From NCBI RefSeq assembly GCF_014287705.1, contig NZ_JACOOY010000008.1, positions 1 through 64,000 on the forward strand: DNA of 64,000 nucleotides, read 5' to 3'. Source of the stretch: Dorea_D hominis. GTDB lineage: Bacteria; Bacillota; Clostridia; Lachnospirales; Lachnospiraceae. The notes beneath the pieces are model-generated. The model was not told the DNA's origin and searched no databases. It saw nothing but the letters and a program-made list of their open reading frames with translations. The number at the start of each line of letters is the position of its first letter. Position 1 is the first letter of the stretch. Below are positions 1-6,631 of this stretch, piece by piece. The position numbers were made by a program, and so were the translations under genes.

Positions 1-8
1 ATTTACCT

Positions 9-548
9 CTAACGTGCGTTCCTGGCAAATGCTGACCGGATCAAGTCCGACTCTGTTGCTCTGCCTCCAGTGCTCACCCTTGGAGCATTGCCCTTTAGCG
101 CGTCCTTTACGCCCTGCGCAACTGCCGCTCTGAAAGTGGCTGTAACTTCGTCTAAACTCTTCTCGCTTTCTTCCTTGTCACTGTAGTTGATCAGATCAGC
201 CAGCGCAACCGGTAAGCCCTCACTTGCAAGACGCTCTTTTGCGTCTGCTCTGAGTTCCCGCCTCAGCACGTCCCTTTCTCTTTTATCTAAATCGCTTTCC
301 TGTTGATCATCATTAAACAACTTCGTCATTCTTTTTCGTTCAGCAGCGATCTTTTTTGCTATGATCCTGTCAAGGTCTTTATCCGTGTACTTCTTCTCCG
401 GTTCCTGTCCCGGTTCGCCTTCTCCGGATCCGCTCTGGTCGCCCTGTGTTCCTTCCTGATCTTCTGCAGCGGAAGCCCCTGCACCATCTGCGCCACCTTC
501 TGCGCCCTCGTCTGCGAATATCTGCAGCTTTCTAAGTAATTCCATCAT
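9..548 (-). CDS. DUF4355-type phage scaffold-like protein
   Basis: This 179-residue protein resembles the DUF4355 family, which in tailed phages is usually encoded next to the major capsid gene and is thought to act as a head scaffold. Residues 10-55 are Glu/Gly/Ala-rich and low in complexity. They are followed by a charged helical segment with many Lys, Arg, Glu and Asp residues that is probably a coiled coil. The start at 548 is chosen because the AAAGGG ribosome binding site lies 9 bases upstream; an ATG at 554 is too close to it. The gene reads off the left edge, so its downstream partner (capsid?) is not visible. Family assignment is by overall pattern; function is inferred. Confidence 0.7.
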   Translation of the reverse strand: MMELLRKLQIFADEGAEGGADGAGASAAEDQEGTQGDQSGSGEGEPGQEPEKKYTDKDLDRIIAKKIAAERKRMTKLFNDDQQESDLDKRERDVLRRELRADAKERLASEGLPVALADLINYSDKEESEKSLDEVTATFRAAVAQGVKDALKGNAPRVSTGGRATESDLIRSAFARNAR

Positions 549-714
549 GTTCATAGTCCCTTTCGATTTTATGCCTCCCGGCTCATTCATGCTTTTACCG
601 TAGCACCTCACGCGATATTCTATCCCTCTTTTATCCGGTGGACGTACGTCCTACCAGGCACGCCCACCGCTTCAGGAGAAATAGTAGAATATGTGCAATA
701 CCAGCCACGCCAAT

Positions 715-754
715 AAAAAAGGCGCAGGAACAGTATTTAAACTATTCCCACGCC
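715..754 (-). terminator. Rho-independent terminator inside the element
   Basis: On the minus strand a 14-bp stem (with G-U pairs) and a 6-base loop are followed directly by six T. It lies between the HTH gene ending at 817 and the scaffold-like gene starting at 548, so it would end the early transcript and separate it from the scaffold-like gene. Confidence 0.8.
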
Positions 755-816
755 GTGTTATCAGCTTACACCTTTAAGGTGCGGTACTTGCATATTGCAG
801 TATTATTATACCCGCT

Positions 817-1158
817 TTAGTCTCCGTAGTCAATCGTGATGTGTAAGTCTGTATCGATATTAGCATTTACATTGTCATCCGGCCGGAAGCCTGCACGGTC
901 AAGCACATCCTTTGCCGCCAGCAGCCGCACCATCTCACTTCTTGCATTAAGTAACTGTAGCTCCGTGTTAAAAGCTTTTGCTACCGCCCCTCTCAAATTC
1001 TGCCGCATAAATTCTATGTATTCCGTCTGAAAGTCTTCGTTCTTCTTCCAGTTACAAATTGTAGCTTCCGTGACTTTCAGTTGCTCTGCTATCTCTTTTT
1101 GTGTCCGGTCGCCTAATGCCATCATTTCAATGCATTTCTTCTGTTTTGAATTTAGCAC
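817..1158 (-). CDS. phBC6A51-type helix-turn-helix protein, possible small terminase
   Basis: The 113-residue product starts with a helix-turn-helix (roughly residues 10-38, with KEIAEQLKVTEATICNWKKN). A helical C-terminal half follows, where the phrase AAKDVLDRAGFRP recurs in phage small terminase-like proteins. It resembles the phBC6A51 HTH family found in phages and insertion elements. A GTG start is preceded by a G-rich ribosome binding site. It is the last gene of the leftward early block and is followed by a terminator. It could be a TerS-type DNA recognition subunit or a late-gene regulator; the sequence does not decide this. Confidence 0.65.
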   Translation of the reverse strand: MLNSKQKKCIEMMALGDRTQKEIAEQLKVTEATICNWKKNEDFQTEYIEFMRQNLRGAVAKAFNTELQLLNARSEMVRLLAAKDVLDRAGFRPDDNVNANIDTDLHITIDYGD

Positions 1159-1169
1159 GCATGCACCCC

Positions 1170-1337
1170 CTATTCTTCAAATTCATTCAAATTTCCAATA
1201 GTTCCCGCCCAAATATAAGCCCTCTTGTATTTCCCTTTTGCCGGCTGAATCTTGACCCTTTCCACCACCGGAGTAAGAAGCTCTTTAACCGCTTCAAGCT
1301 CCTGATCCTGTTCATAAGATATTCTGATCTTAATCAT
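1170..1337 (-). CDS. Small hypothetical phage-type protein
   Basis: The 55-residue protein begins MIKIRISYEQDQE and contains a repeated beta-like pattern ending in an acidic tail. Its ATG lies inside the last codons of the preceding gene (8-bp overlap), which implies translational coupling. A start 15 bases upstream is less likely because it lacks a ribosome binding site. Small proteins with this opening occur in Firmicute phages and islands, but I do not know a function. Confidence 0.5.
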   Translation of the reverse strand: MIKIRISYEQDQELEAVKELLTPVVERVKIQPAKGKYKRAYIWAGTIGNLNEFEE

Positions 1338-1539
1338 CGGCGCACTCCTCAATAAAAGCGCACATAGTGCGAGCGTCTACCGGGAATATCCGGTATACTT
1401 TACTATTCCAGATCGCGTCCGGGACTCTGTTTGCCCTGCGTACTTCTCCCAGGAACAGCCCTTTCCCGCTGTTGTCTTCCTTGTATAACTCAATACTTAC
1501 TCCGCTATCTACTTTTAAAAATAATTGACTAAACCACAT
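1330..1539 (-). CDS. Small hypothetical protein
   Basis: The 69-residue product starts MWFSQLFLKVDSG. An AAAGGAAG ribosome binding site lies just upstream of the ATG at 1539, which is why I prefer this start over one 57 bases upstream. It is mixed alpha/beta in pattern with no membrane segment or recognisable motif. It overlaps the next gene by 8 bp, as is common in tightly packed phage and island operons. Function unknown. Confidence 0.5.
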   Translation of the reverse strand: MWFSQLFLKVDSGVSIELYKEDNSGKGLFLGEVRRANRVPDAIWNSKVYRIFPVDARTMCAFIEECADD

Positions 1540-1680
1540 GATTATTATCTTCCTTTCTTTTTTGTTCCCGCCGTCCGGTTCTGGTGTTGGTAGCACCGTT
1601 CCCGGAAGGGCGGTTATATACCCCTGTAACGCCGGGGCTCGCGGCTCAGGTATGTTATGTATAGTATTCTTAAGACCGTC

Positions 1681-2166
1681 CTACACCGCTCTTCTCTTCT
1701 TCCGTTCTGCTCGCTTACCATAAATAACGCCGGCGCGATACGCAATACATACAGCTGCATAAGGATCATACTTGCTGAAAATGTAATTAATGTAATCTCT
1801 TTGCGCATCATCTGTTATATTTTTGCACGCTTGAAAGTTCTTTTCTTTGTAAGCCCTGCATCTAATACAATTATTTAAAACTTCTCCCGCATCTTTCGAG
1901 TATTCAAATAGCATCTCTTGAAGTTTCTTCCTGTTTTCTCCTGTTGCGATTAAATAAGCTTCTACAATATCTACCCAAGCATCATATTTCTTGTTGGAGC
2001 TGTTCAATACGATCATATCGGCTTTTTCATCATAGAATAAAATAAGACTTCCTATATTAGATCCCGGTTCCCATTGTCCAAGAAAGCGCTGTACTTGCTT
2101 TATTGTCAGCTCTGCCAGACTACAACTTGCAATTCCCAATTCTTTGTTTACAATTCTATACATCAT
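1681..2166 (-). CDS. Hypothetical protein of the element
   Basis: The 161-residue product has no motif I recognise. It contains a CIRCRAYKEKNFQAC stretch whose three Cys could bind metal, and ends in a strongly basic tail (KRAERKKRRAV). An AAGGAG-type ribosome binding site lies upstream of the start (ATG ATG). It sits in the leftward early operon between two other unknown genes, so a role in replication or regulation of the element is plausible but not shown. Confidence 0.5.
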   Translation of the reverse strand: MMYRIVNKELGIASCSLAELTIKQVQRFLGQWEPGSNIGSLILFYDEKADMIVLNSSNKKYDAWVDIVEAYLIATGENRKKLQEMLFEYSKDAGEVLNNCIRCRAYKEKNFQACKNITDDAQRDYINYIFSKYDPYAAVCIAYRAGVIYGKRAERKKRRAV

Positions 2167-2182
2167 TTTTTTCTCCTTCCTA

Positions 2183-2581
2183 CTATCCCGCGTCTACACT
2201 TCCACCAATGCGCAAGTAATGCGCTCCCTTGGCTTCTGCCGGCGCATATACTGGCGGTGCTATGTATCCGGTACATTCTGCCAGGGTATTAAGATCTTGC
2301 TCGATCTCCGCGCCTGTCTCTGCCAGCATGTCCAGTTTATCAGCGATCCGCTCCAAGGCGTCCGCTATTCGATCATTTTCTTTATATTCAAAACATTTAA
2401 AATTCTCTATTGTGCCCGCTTCGCACAATCCTAGTTCATCATCAAAAATGAAAGCTGCTGGATAGCCTGACTTATCAAAATTATCAAAGCCAAACGCTAC
2501 TACTCGCTCTCTTATACATTCTTCCGGGGCACAGTCAAAAACTGCATATATTTCCGCATTACATGGTAAAACTCCTTTCAT
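2183..2581 (-). CDS. Hypothetical protein of the element
   Basis: The 132-residue product starts MKGVLPCNAEIYAVFD. This ATG at 2581 has a good AAAGGAG ribosome binding site, while an upstream ATG at 2605 does not. Residues 65-95 form a predicted amphipathic helix rich in Ile, Leu and Glu. No known domain is recognised. It is the first gene after the candidate origin region downstream of the primase, and is separated from the next gene by only 16 bases. Confidence 0.5.
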   Translation of the reverse strand: MKGVLPCNAEIYAVFDCAPEECIRERVVAFGFDNFDKSGYPAAFIFDDELGLCEAGTIENFKCFEYKENDRIADALERIADKLDMLAETGAEIEQDLNTLAECTGYIAPPVYAPAEAKGAHYLRIGGSVDAG

Positions 2582-2616
2582 GTTTTCACTCCTTTCATCA
2601 TTCACTCATATGGGAT

Positions 2617-2700
2617 ATGGAAAAATAAAGGCATTTTTTCATTAATATTTTTTTTCATTTCTTTATAGGCGTTATTAAAAAATAGGTGTTATTTTTCCAT
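2617..2700. other. Candidate replication origin with iteron-like repeats
   Basis: The stretch is very AT-rich. Its right side has two 12-base near-identical units on the plus strand (2665-2676 and 2682-2693, ATAGGYGTTATT) spaced 17 bp apart. On the left side an inverted, related unit (TGGAAAAATAA at about 2618) mirrors the right boundary TTATTTTTCCA. Iterons flanking an AT-rich segment immediately 3' of the replication gene match the layout of SaPI-type origins. The repeats are seen directly; origin function is inferred. Confidence 0.45.
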
Positions 2701-2706
2701 TTTCCA

Positions 2707-4152
2707 TTACCACAGGTGCTCTTTAAGTTCATACTCAAAAACGTTATCTTGACCTATATAGTCTTTTATTTTAATATTTCTATTTTCAAGCTTTTCTTTA
2801 AATTTACGGCGTCCACAATGTTTATACCCGTTATCTCTCGTCCAGTTTTTATACTCATCAAATACGCTTTTGAACTTTGTTCTTGCGCCTTCAGACTTAA
2901 TAAGGCACTCCCTAATAAATTCATTTATTAAATCGCTTTCGTCCCGGTACTTATCAAATAAAGCCTTTGATTTTGCAGGAATTTCAAACTTCCCAGCGTT
3001 ATCTAACATCCTATAACCTTCGTAGCACCAATTGAATATACCGCTCAACGCTCCCGGCTTTATCAGCTTGCTTTTTAAGGTATTATCCCGGCTGTCCTGG
3101 TCAAAGTGTGCGTTGAAATTCAATAGGATCAAGCGATCACTTGAAAAAATTGTGTCATCCAATATCTTTGGTAAAAAATTTGTGTTGATCACAATCTTAA
3201 ACGCCGGTATATATGTAAAAGAGTTCTGCCGGAGGAAACGCGCCTTGATCGGATCGCCGCCAGTCAGCGTTTTCACAAGATCAGAGTTCAACACCATATT
3301 TTCACCGGGTTCGGATACGCACACATAACGCGCACCGGCAAGGTTTGCGATTGACTCATTAGGTGCTTCGCTATTGCTATAAAAGCTCTTTGCTGTCAGG
3401 GATTCAGGGTTTAGAACCTTTGCATAATCTCCGTGCATTTTCATCATGGTACTGTTAAAAGTTCCTTTTCCGTTCCTTGTGCTCTTTCCGTAAAGCATGA
3501 AAAAACATTCAAATTGTGTCGTACCAGAAAGGCAGTACCCGGAAATCATCTGCAGGAGGTTCTTGCTTGCCCGGTCTTCTTTCATGACTTCATCAATAAA
3601 CCGTTCCCATCGTTCACACTTTGCTTTTGGATCATATGCAACATTGGAGATCTGCGTTAGTAGATCGTCTGCGTTGTGCTCCTGAAGCTTTCCCGTCTTC
3701 AAGTTGAAAGTTCCATTCTGACAGTTGTACAGATATGATTTTTTATCAAACTCTGAAAACTCTATAAAATATACAGATTGCGCATCTTTTACCAGTTTTT
3801 CCCGTGGATTGTATCCGTTGAATTTGTTGTAATACTTCACATACTTTTCGCGCATTTCATCATCAGTTATCCTATTCGCTTTCTCGATCAAATTGATTGC
3901 AAACTTCTTTGCTAATCTTTTCGCATAAACTCCGTTCACGTCCTTTATCCAGACTTTACCGTTATAGTAGTAAAACACTCCCAATTCACGGACAAAACGC
4001 AACTTATTCTTGAACATATCCGCGTATAGTTTAGAGCTTCCAATATCTGTCAACGGATACTCCGTAAATTTTTCTAATACATCCCCTGTATCCAGTCCCC
4101 GGACGTCTGCACCGGTTCCGCTTCTTGCTTTTTCTGTTTCTTTTTCTTCCAC
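2707..4152 (-). CDS. P4-type phage/plasmid primase-helicase (D5/SF3 family)
   Basis: The 481-residue protein has a D5_N-like N-terminal region followed by a superfamily 3 helicase core. The Walker A motif is GKSTRNGKGTF near residue 225. A downstream segment with VCVSEPGE and a KTLTGGDPIKARFL motif is typical of P4-type C-terminal helicase domains. It would unwind and possibly prime the element's origin. At 481 residues it is shorter than full primase-helicases, so a separate primase domain is probably absent. A GTG start with a GGGAG ribosome binding site lies inside the preceding gene (79-bp overlap). It is the only replication gene seen in the element. Confidence 0.85.
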   Translation of the reverse strand: MEEKETEKARSGTGADVRGLDTGDVLEKFTEYPLTDIGSSKLYADMFKNKLRFVRELGVFYYYNGKVWIKDVNGVYAKRLAKKFAINLIEKANRITDDEMREKYVKYYNKFNGYNPREKLVKDAQSVYFIEFSEFDKKSYLYNCQNGTFNLKTGKLQEHNADDLLTQISNVAYDPKAKCERWERFIDEVMKEDRASKNLLQMISGYCLSGTTQFECFFMLYGKSTRNGKGTFNSTMMKMHGDYAKVLNPESLTAKSFYSNSEAPNESIANLAGARYVCVSEPGENMVLNSDLVKTLTGGDPIKARFLRQNSFTYIPAFKIVINTNFLPKILDDTIFSSDRLILLNFNAHFDQDSRDNTLKSKLIKPGALSGIFNWCYEGYRMLDNAGKFEIPAKSKALFDKYRDESDLINEFIRECLIKSEGARTKFKSVFDEYKNWTRDNGYKHCGRRKFKEKLENRNIKIKDYIGQDNVFEYELKEHLW

Positions 4153-4424
4153 TTATTCACTCCCTCATCTTTCCGCGCCTTAAGCCATACGGCCACGCTT
4201 TTATACATTTCATTTTGCTTCTGTTCCTGTTCTGCTACAGTGGCGTTGTAATACTCCTCTGCCCTGCTGCAGCCTGCTTCTTTCAGTAAGGCAATCGCTT
4301 CCGCTGTCGTTCCCGGATAACTCAGCTCGTAGCCGTACATTTTAACAAATGTTCGCCTTGTCAGAGTCAGGCGCTCCGGATCTCTGAACTGAGCAAGGAA
4401 CGAATCTCGATTATTCTCCGGCAT
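4074..4424 (-). CDS. Small hypothetical protein upstream of primase
   Basis: The 116-residue protein starts MPENNRDSFLAQFRDPE; a GGAGG ribosome binding site fixes this start at 4424. Its C-terminal third is very Lys/Glu-rich (KKKKQKKQE) and probably binds nucleic acid or is unstructured. It overlaps the excisionase-like gene upstream by 14 bp and the primase gene downstream by 79 bp, so the three are probably co-translated. No family recognised; an accessory role in replication is only a guess from position. Confidence 0.5.
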   Translation of the reverse strand: MPENNRDSFLAQFRDPERLTLTRRTFVKMYGYELSYPGTTAEAIALLKEAGCSRAEEYYNATVAEQEQKQNEMYKSVAVWLKARKDEGVNKWKKKKQKKQEAEPVQTSGDWIQGMY

Positions 4425-4602
4425 TGGCTGAACCTCCGTAGCACTTCTCATTGAAGTATGCTATTGGAACTCTGCCACGCATTACAACGTAGCCGCCTTT
4501 TTCAAGATCTGCGTTCATTTTCCTAATGATTTCGTATGCCTTGGAAGGACTGCAGCCGATCAACTCAGCCACTTCCTGCGCTGAATAAAATACGCTTTTC
4601 AC
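4411..4602 (-). CDS. Excisionase-like helix-turn-helix protein
   Basis: The 63-residue protein starts MKSVFYSAQEVAELIGCSPSKAYEIIRKMN, a winged-helix HTH_17/MerR-like DNA-binding motif typical of Xis and AlpA-like proteins. The GTG start at 4602 has a perfect AAAGGAGG ribosome binding site; an upstream GTG at 4629 would put that site inside the coding region. A 27-bp repeat shared with the integrase leader lies 18 bases upstream. It probably directs excision or activates the leftward operon. Confidence 0.7.
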   Translation of the reverse strand: MKSVFYSAQEVAELIGCSPSKAYEIIRKMNADLEKGGYVVMRGRVPIAYFNEKCYGGSANAGE

Positions 4603-4619
4603 TGTTATTCCTCCTTTGC

Positions 4620-4646
4620 TTCTTTTCACTTCTCACGCCTTGCCCG
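4620..4646. repeat. 27-bp perfect direct repeat, copy 1
   Basis: This sequence is identical at all 27 positions to 5452-5478 and in the same orientation. Copy 1 lies between the Cro-like gene and the excisionase-like gene. Both copies are immediately upstream of a recombination gene, so they may be arm-type binding sites for integrase/excisionase or a shared control element. Confidence 0.85.
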
Positions 4647-4652
4647 TTGTGA

Positions 4653-4841
4653 TTAGTTTTCAATGATTTCAGTTACATCAACGCCCAGAGCCTCAGCAAT
4701 CTTTCCGGCTGTCTCTGGTCGGACATTCTTCCGCTCTGCTCTGTAAAGCGTATCCCGTGGAATACCAGCGGCAACAAGGTCTTTAATACTCATGCACGCA
4801 TTGGCGCGAGCAAGTAAATATTTTTTCCTGTCGATTTTCAT
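4653..4841 (-). CDS. Cro-like XRE-family regulator
   Basis: The 62-residue protein is a single helix-turn-helix domain (MSIKDLVAAGIPRDTLYRAE, then AGKIAEALGVDVTEIIE) of the Cro/XRE type. It is divergent from the CI-like gene across a 151-bp region with three spaced operator-like repeats. The ribosome binding site is GAGGTG. As in temperate phages and SaPI-type islands, it is the first gene of the leftward lytic/induced operon and probably antagonises the repressor. Confidence 0.8.
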   Translation of the reverse strand: MKIDRKKYLLARANACMSIKDLVAAGIPRDTLYRAERKNVRPETAGKIAEALGVDVTEIIEN

Positions 4842-4858
4842 TCTGTATCACCTCTTTT

Positions 4859-4937
4859 CAATACGATTTTTCGTATTGGTTATTATGATATACTAATTTT
4901 CGTATTTGTCAATAATTTTTTATGATTTTTCGTATTT
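4859..4937. promoter_or_regulatory. Three phased operator-like sites in the divergent control region
   Basis: A 20-bp palindrome (CAATACGA and TCGTATTG arms, 4859-4878) is followed by two related half-conserved sites at 4891-4908 and 4921-4937. The shared core TCGTAT starts at 4871, 4900 and 4930, so sites lie 29-30 bp apart, nearly three helical turns. They overlap the leftward promoter and probably bind the CI-like and/or Cro-like protein. Confidence 0.75.
4885..4912 (-). promoter_or_regulatory. Promoter of the leftward early operon
   Basis: On the minus strand TTGACA (4907-4912) is followed after 16 bp by TATCAT (4885-4890). It reads toward the Cro-like gene and overlaps the middle operator-like site. 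Confidence 0.7.
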
Positions 4938-4941
4938 TTGT

Positions 4942-4970
4942 TTGATAATGTTTTTCTTGCGTGTTAATAT
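4942..4970 (+). promoter_or_regulatory. Promoter of the CI-like gene
   Basis: TTGATA (4942-4947) and TAATAT (4965-4970) are separated by 17 bp and precede the AGGAGG site of the repressor gene. The rightmost operator-like site ends just upstream of the -35 box. Confidence 0.65.
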
Positions 4971-4992
4971 TATTCATACAAGGAGGTAGAAA

Positions 4993-5382
4993 ATGGGATA
5001 CATCGAAGACGAATTACGAAAATTAATAATTAAACGCTACGGCAGCCTAAAAAGTTTTTCAGATATAACCAAGATTCCTTATACTACGCTTGCTAGTATC
5101 TTTCAAAGAGGTATTTCTAATGCTAAAGTCACCAATATAACAAAAATCACCGAGGAACTTAATATAGATACAAATGAATTAGTTTCTGGAAAAATCGCTC
5201 CAGCTTATACAGCGGAGCCCCTAACTAAAGAGCAAGAAGAAATACTTGAAAAATATGGGAGTTATCCACCTTTAGGAATTCGCGCAACGCACTTTGACGG
5301 AAACGAATATACAGACGAAGAACTTACAGAAATTAGACGTTTTGCAGAATATATAAAAAGTAAACGGAATAACCCCGATTAA
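4993..5382 (+). CDS. CI-like XRE-family repressor
   Basis: The 129-residue protein has an N-terminal helix-turn-helix (about residues 8-62, with KSFSDITKIPYTTLASIFQRG). The short acidic C-terminal region lacks a LexA-type peptidase domain, so SOS self-cleavage is not expected. An AAGGAGG ribosome binding site precedes the ATG. It is transcribed with the integrase and divergently from the Cro-like gene, matching the Stl-int side of SaPI-type islands. Release by a helper-phage protein would fit that model but is inference. Confidence 0.75.
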   Translation: MGYIEDELRKLIIKRYGSLKSFSDITKIPYTTLASIFQRGISNAKVTNITKITEELNIDTNELVSGKIAPAYTAEPLTKEQEEILEKYGSYPPLGIRATHFDGNEYTDEELTEIRRFAEYIKSKRNNPD

Positions 5383-5451
5383 TCCAGGAATAACTAATAT
5401 TTTTCCCAGATTTGAGAATAACGTCGCGAAACACGACGCTAAAACTTTATA

Positions 5452-5478
5452 TTCTTTTCACTTCTCACGCCTTGCCCG
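5452..5478. repeat. 27-bp perfect direct repeat, copy 2
   Basis: Identical to 4620-4646 in the same orientation. This copy lies in the gap between the CI-like gene and the integrase, ending 29 bases before the integrase ATG. A short inverted repeat (CGTCG...CGACG, about 5423-5439) lies just upstream of it. Confidence 0.85.
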
Positions 5479-5507
5479 GTTTAAGAGAAAAAGGAGAATA
5501 TAGAAAA

Positions 5508-6551
5508 ATGCCAAGCTATAAAGACGATAAAAATAACACCTGGTACTGTAAATTCTATTACACGGATTGGACGGGGAAGAAGCGCCAGAAGTTAAAACGA
5601 GGGTTTAAGCTGCAGCGAGAGGCTAAAGAGTGGGAAAGAATATTCCTGGATCAGTTCGCCAAAAGCCCGGATATTACTTTTATAGCCTTGTATGAGAAGT
5701 ACAAGGCTTACTATATCCCAAGGGTAAAGGAAAGCACTGCAGCCACCAAACTACCAATGATAGAAAAGCATATCCTGCCATTCTTCAAAAACAAGGTTCT
5801 GTCCGACATTGCTCCGGCAGATATAGCAGAATGGCAAAATGAAATCCTATCCAAAAACTTAAGCGATACTTATATGAATCAGCTTAATATTGTATTATCA
5901 TCTGTTTTTAATTATGCTGTTGATTACGTGGGACTTCAAAAGAACCCTTGCGGAAAGAAGATAGGCAGCAGGAAGACGCGCAAGCTGTCTTTCTGGACCC
6001 CTGACGAATACAAACTATTTATTGATCAGCTCCGGAACAACATCCAGTACTTTACAGTATTTGAGATCTTATATTATACCGGAATGCGAGAGGGTGAGCT
6101 TCTCGCCCTGACGCTTAATGATGTGGACTTTGCAAAGAATCAAATTCATATTAATAAGACTTACTACCGCATTACCGGGAAAGATCTGATCAACACGCCC
6201 AAAACGGAAAAAGGCTGTAGAACGATAGATATACCGGTATTTCTTGCGGAAGAAATACGCGAATATTCCAGGCGCCTATATAAACCAGATCCGGAAGCCC
6301 GGCTTTTCCCTTTGCGTCCGCAATACATCAGAAGCGCGCTACAGAAAGCGGCAGCAAGTGCCGGAGTGGAAATAATAAGAGTTCATGACATTAGGCATTC
6401 TCACGCTTCACTGCTTATTAATCTCGGTGCGAATCCTGTTCTTGTTGCTGATCGGTTGGGGCATGAATCGCCGGATATTACTTTAAAAATATACTCGCAT
6501 TTATTCCCGCACAGCCAGAAAGAAATTGTATCAAAAATTCAAAAACTATGA
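5508..6551 (+). CDS. int: Tyrosine-type site-specific integrase
   Basis: The 347-residue protein has an N-terminal arm-binding domain (WYCKFYYTDWTGKKRQ), a core-binding SAM-like domain (about 60-155) and a C-terminal catalytic domain. Catalytic residues are visible: Arg in TGMREGELLAL, HxxRH in HDIRHSHAS, a late His in GHES, and the nucleophile Tyr in ITLKIYSHLF. The start at 5508 is preceded by AAAAGGAG; a longer reading frame from 5412 has no ribosome binding site. It would integrate and, with the excisionase-like protein, excise the element. The stop lies only 80 bp from the leuS stop, suggesting insertion next to leuS. Confidence 0.93.
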   Translation: MPSYKDDKNNTWYCKFYYTDWTGKKRQKLKRGFKLQREAKEWERIFLDQFAKSPDITFIALYEKYKAYYIPRVKESTAATKLPMIEKHILPFFKNKVLSDIAPADIAEWQNEILSKNLSDTYMNQLNIVLSSVFNYAVDYVGLQKNPCGKKIGSRKTRKLSFWTPDEYKLFIDQLRNNIQYFTVFEILYYTGMREGELLALTLNDVDFAKNQIHINKTYYRITGKDLINTPKTEKGCRTIDIPVFLAEEIREYSRRLYKPDPEARLFPLRPQYIRSALQKAAASAGVEIIRVHDIRHSHASLLINLGANPVLVADRLGHESPDITLKIYSHLFPHSQKEIVSKIQKL

Positions 6552-6572
6552 TTTTAGTATCATTTTAGTATC
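6551..6572. repeat. 11-bp tandem repeat after integrase
   Basis: Two perfect 11-bp units ATTTTAGTATC are joined head to tail, the first beginning in the integrase stop codon. One-helical-turn spacing suggests arm-type integrase sites near the attachment site. The other element end is outside the window, so the att core cannot be confirmed. Confidence 0.6.
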
Positions 6573-6580
6573 AACAAAGC

Positions 6581-6626
6581 AAAAAAAAGAGGTCAGTTCC
6601 CTATATTTCAAGGGTTCTGGCCTCTT
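6581..6626 (-). terminator. leuS terminator
   Basis: On the minus strand an imperfect stem (AAGAGGCCAG with CTGACCTCTT) is followed by a run of eight T. It lies 6 bases past the leuS stop. The opposite strand also forms the stem and may end integrase transcription. Confidence 0.85.
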
Positions 6627-6631
6627 AATTA

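Noticed and set aside
4411..4629. Longer excisionase-like gene starting with GTG at 4629
   Set aside because: A perfect AAAGGAGG site lies inside that extension and fits the GTG at 4602.
4859..4937. Short repeats spaced 29-30 bp that could suggest a small CRISPR array
   Set aside because: Only three partly conserved sites, palindromic, between divergent regulator genes and overlapping a promoter; this is an operator layout and no cas genes are present.
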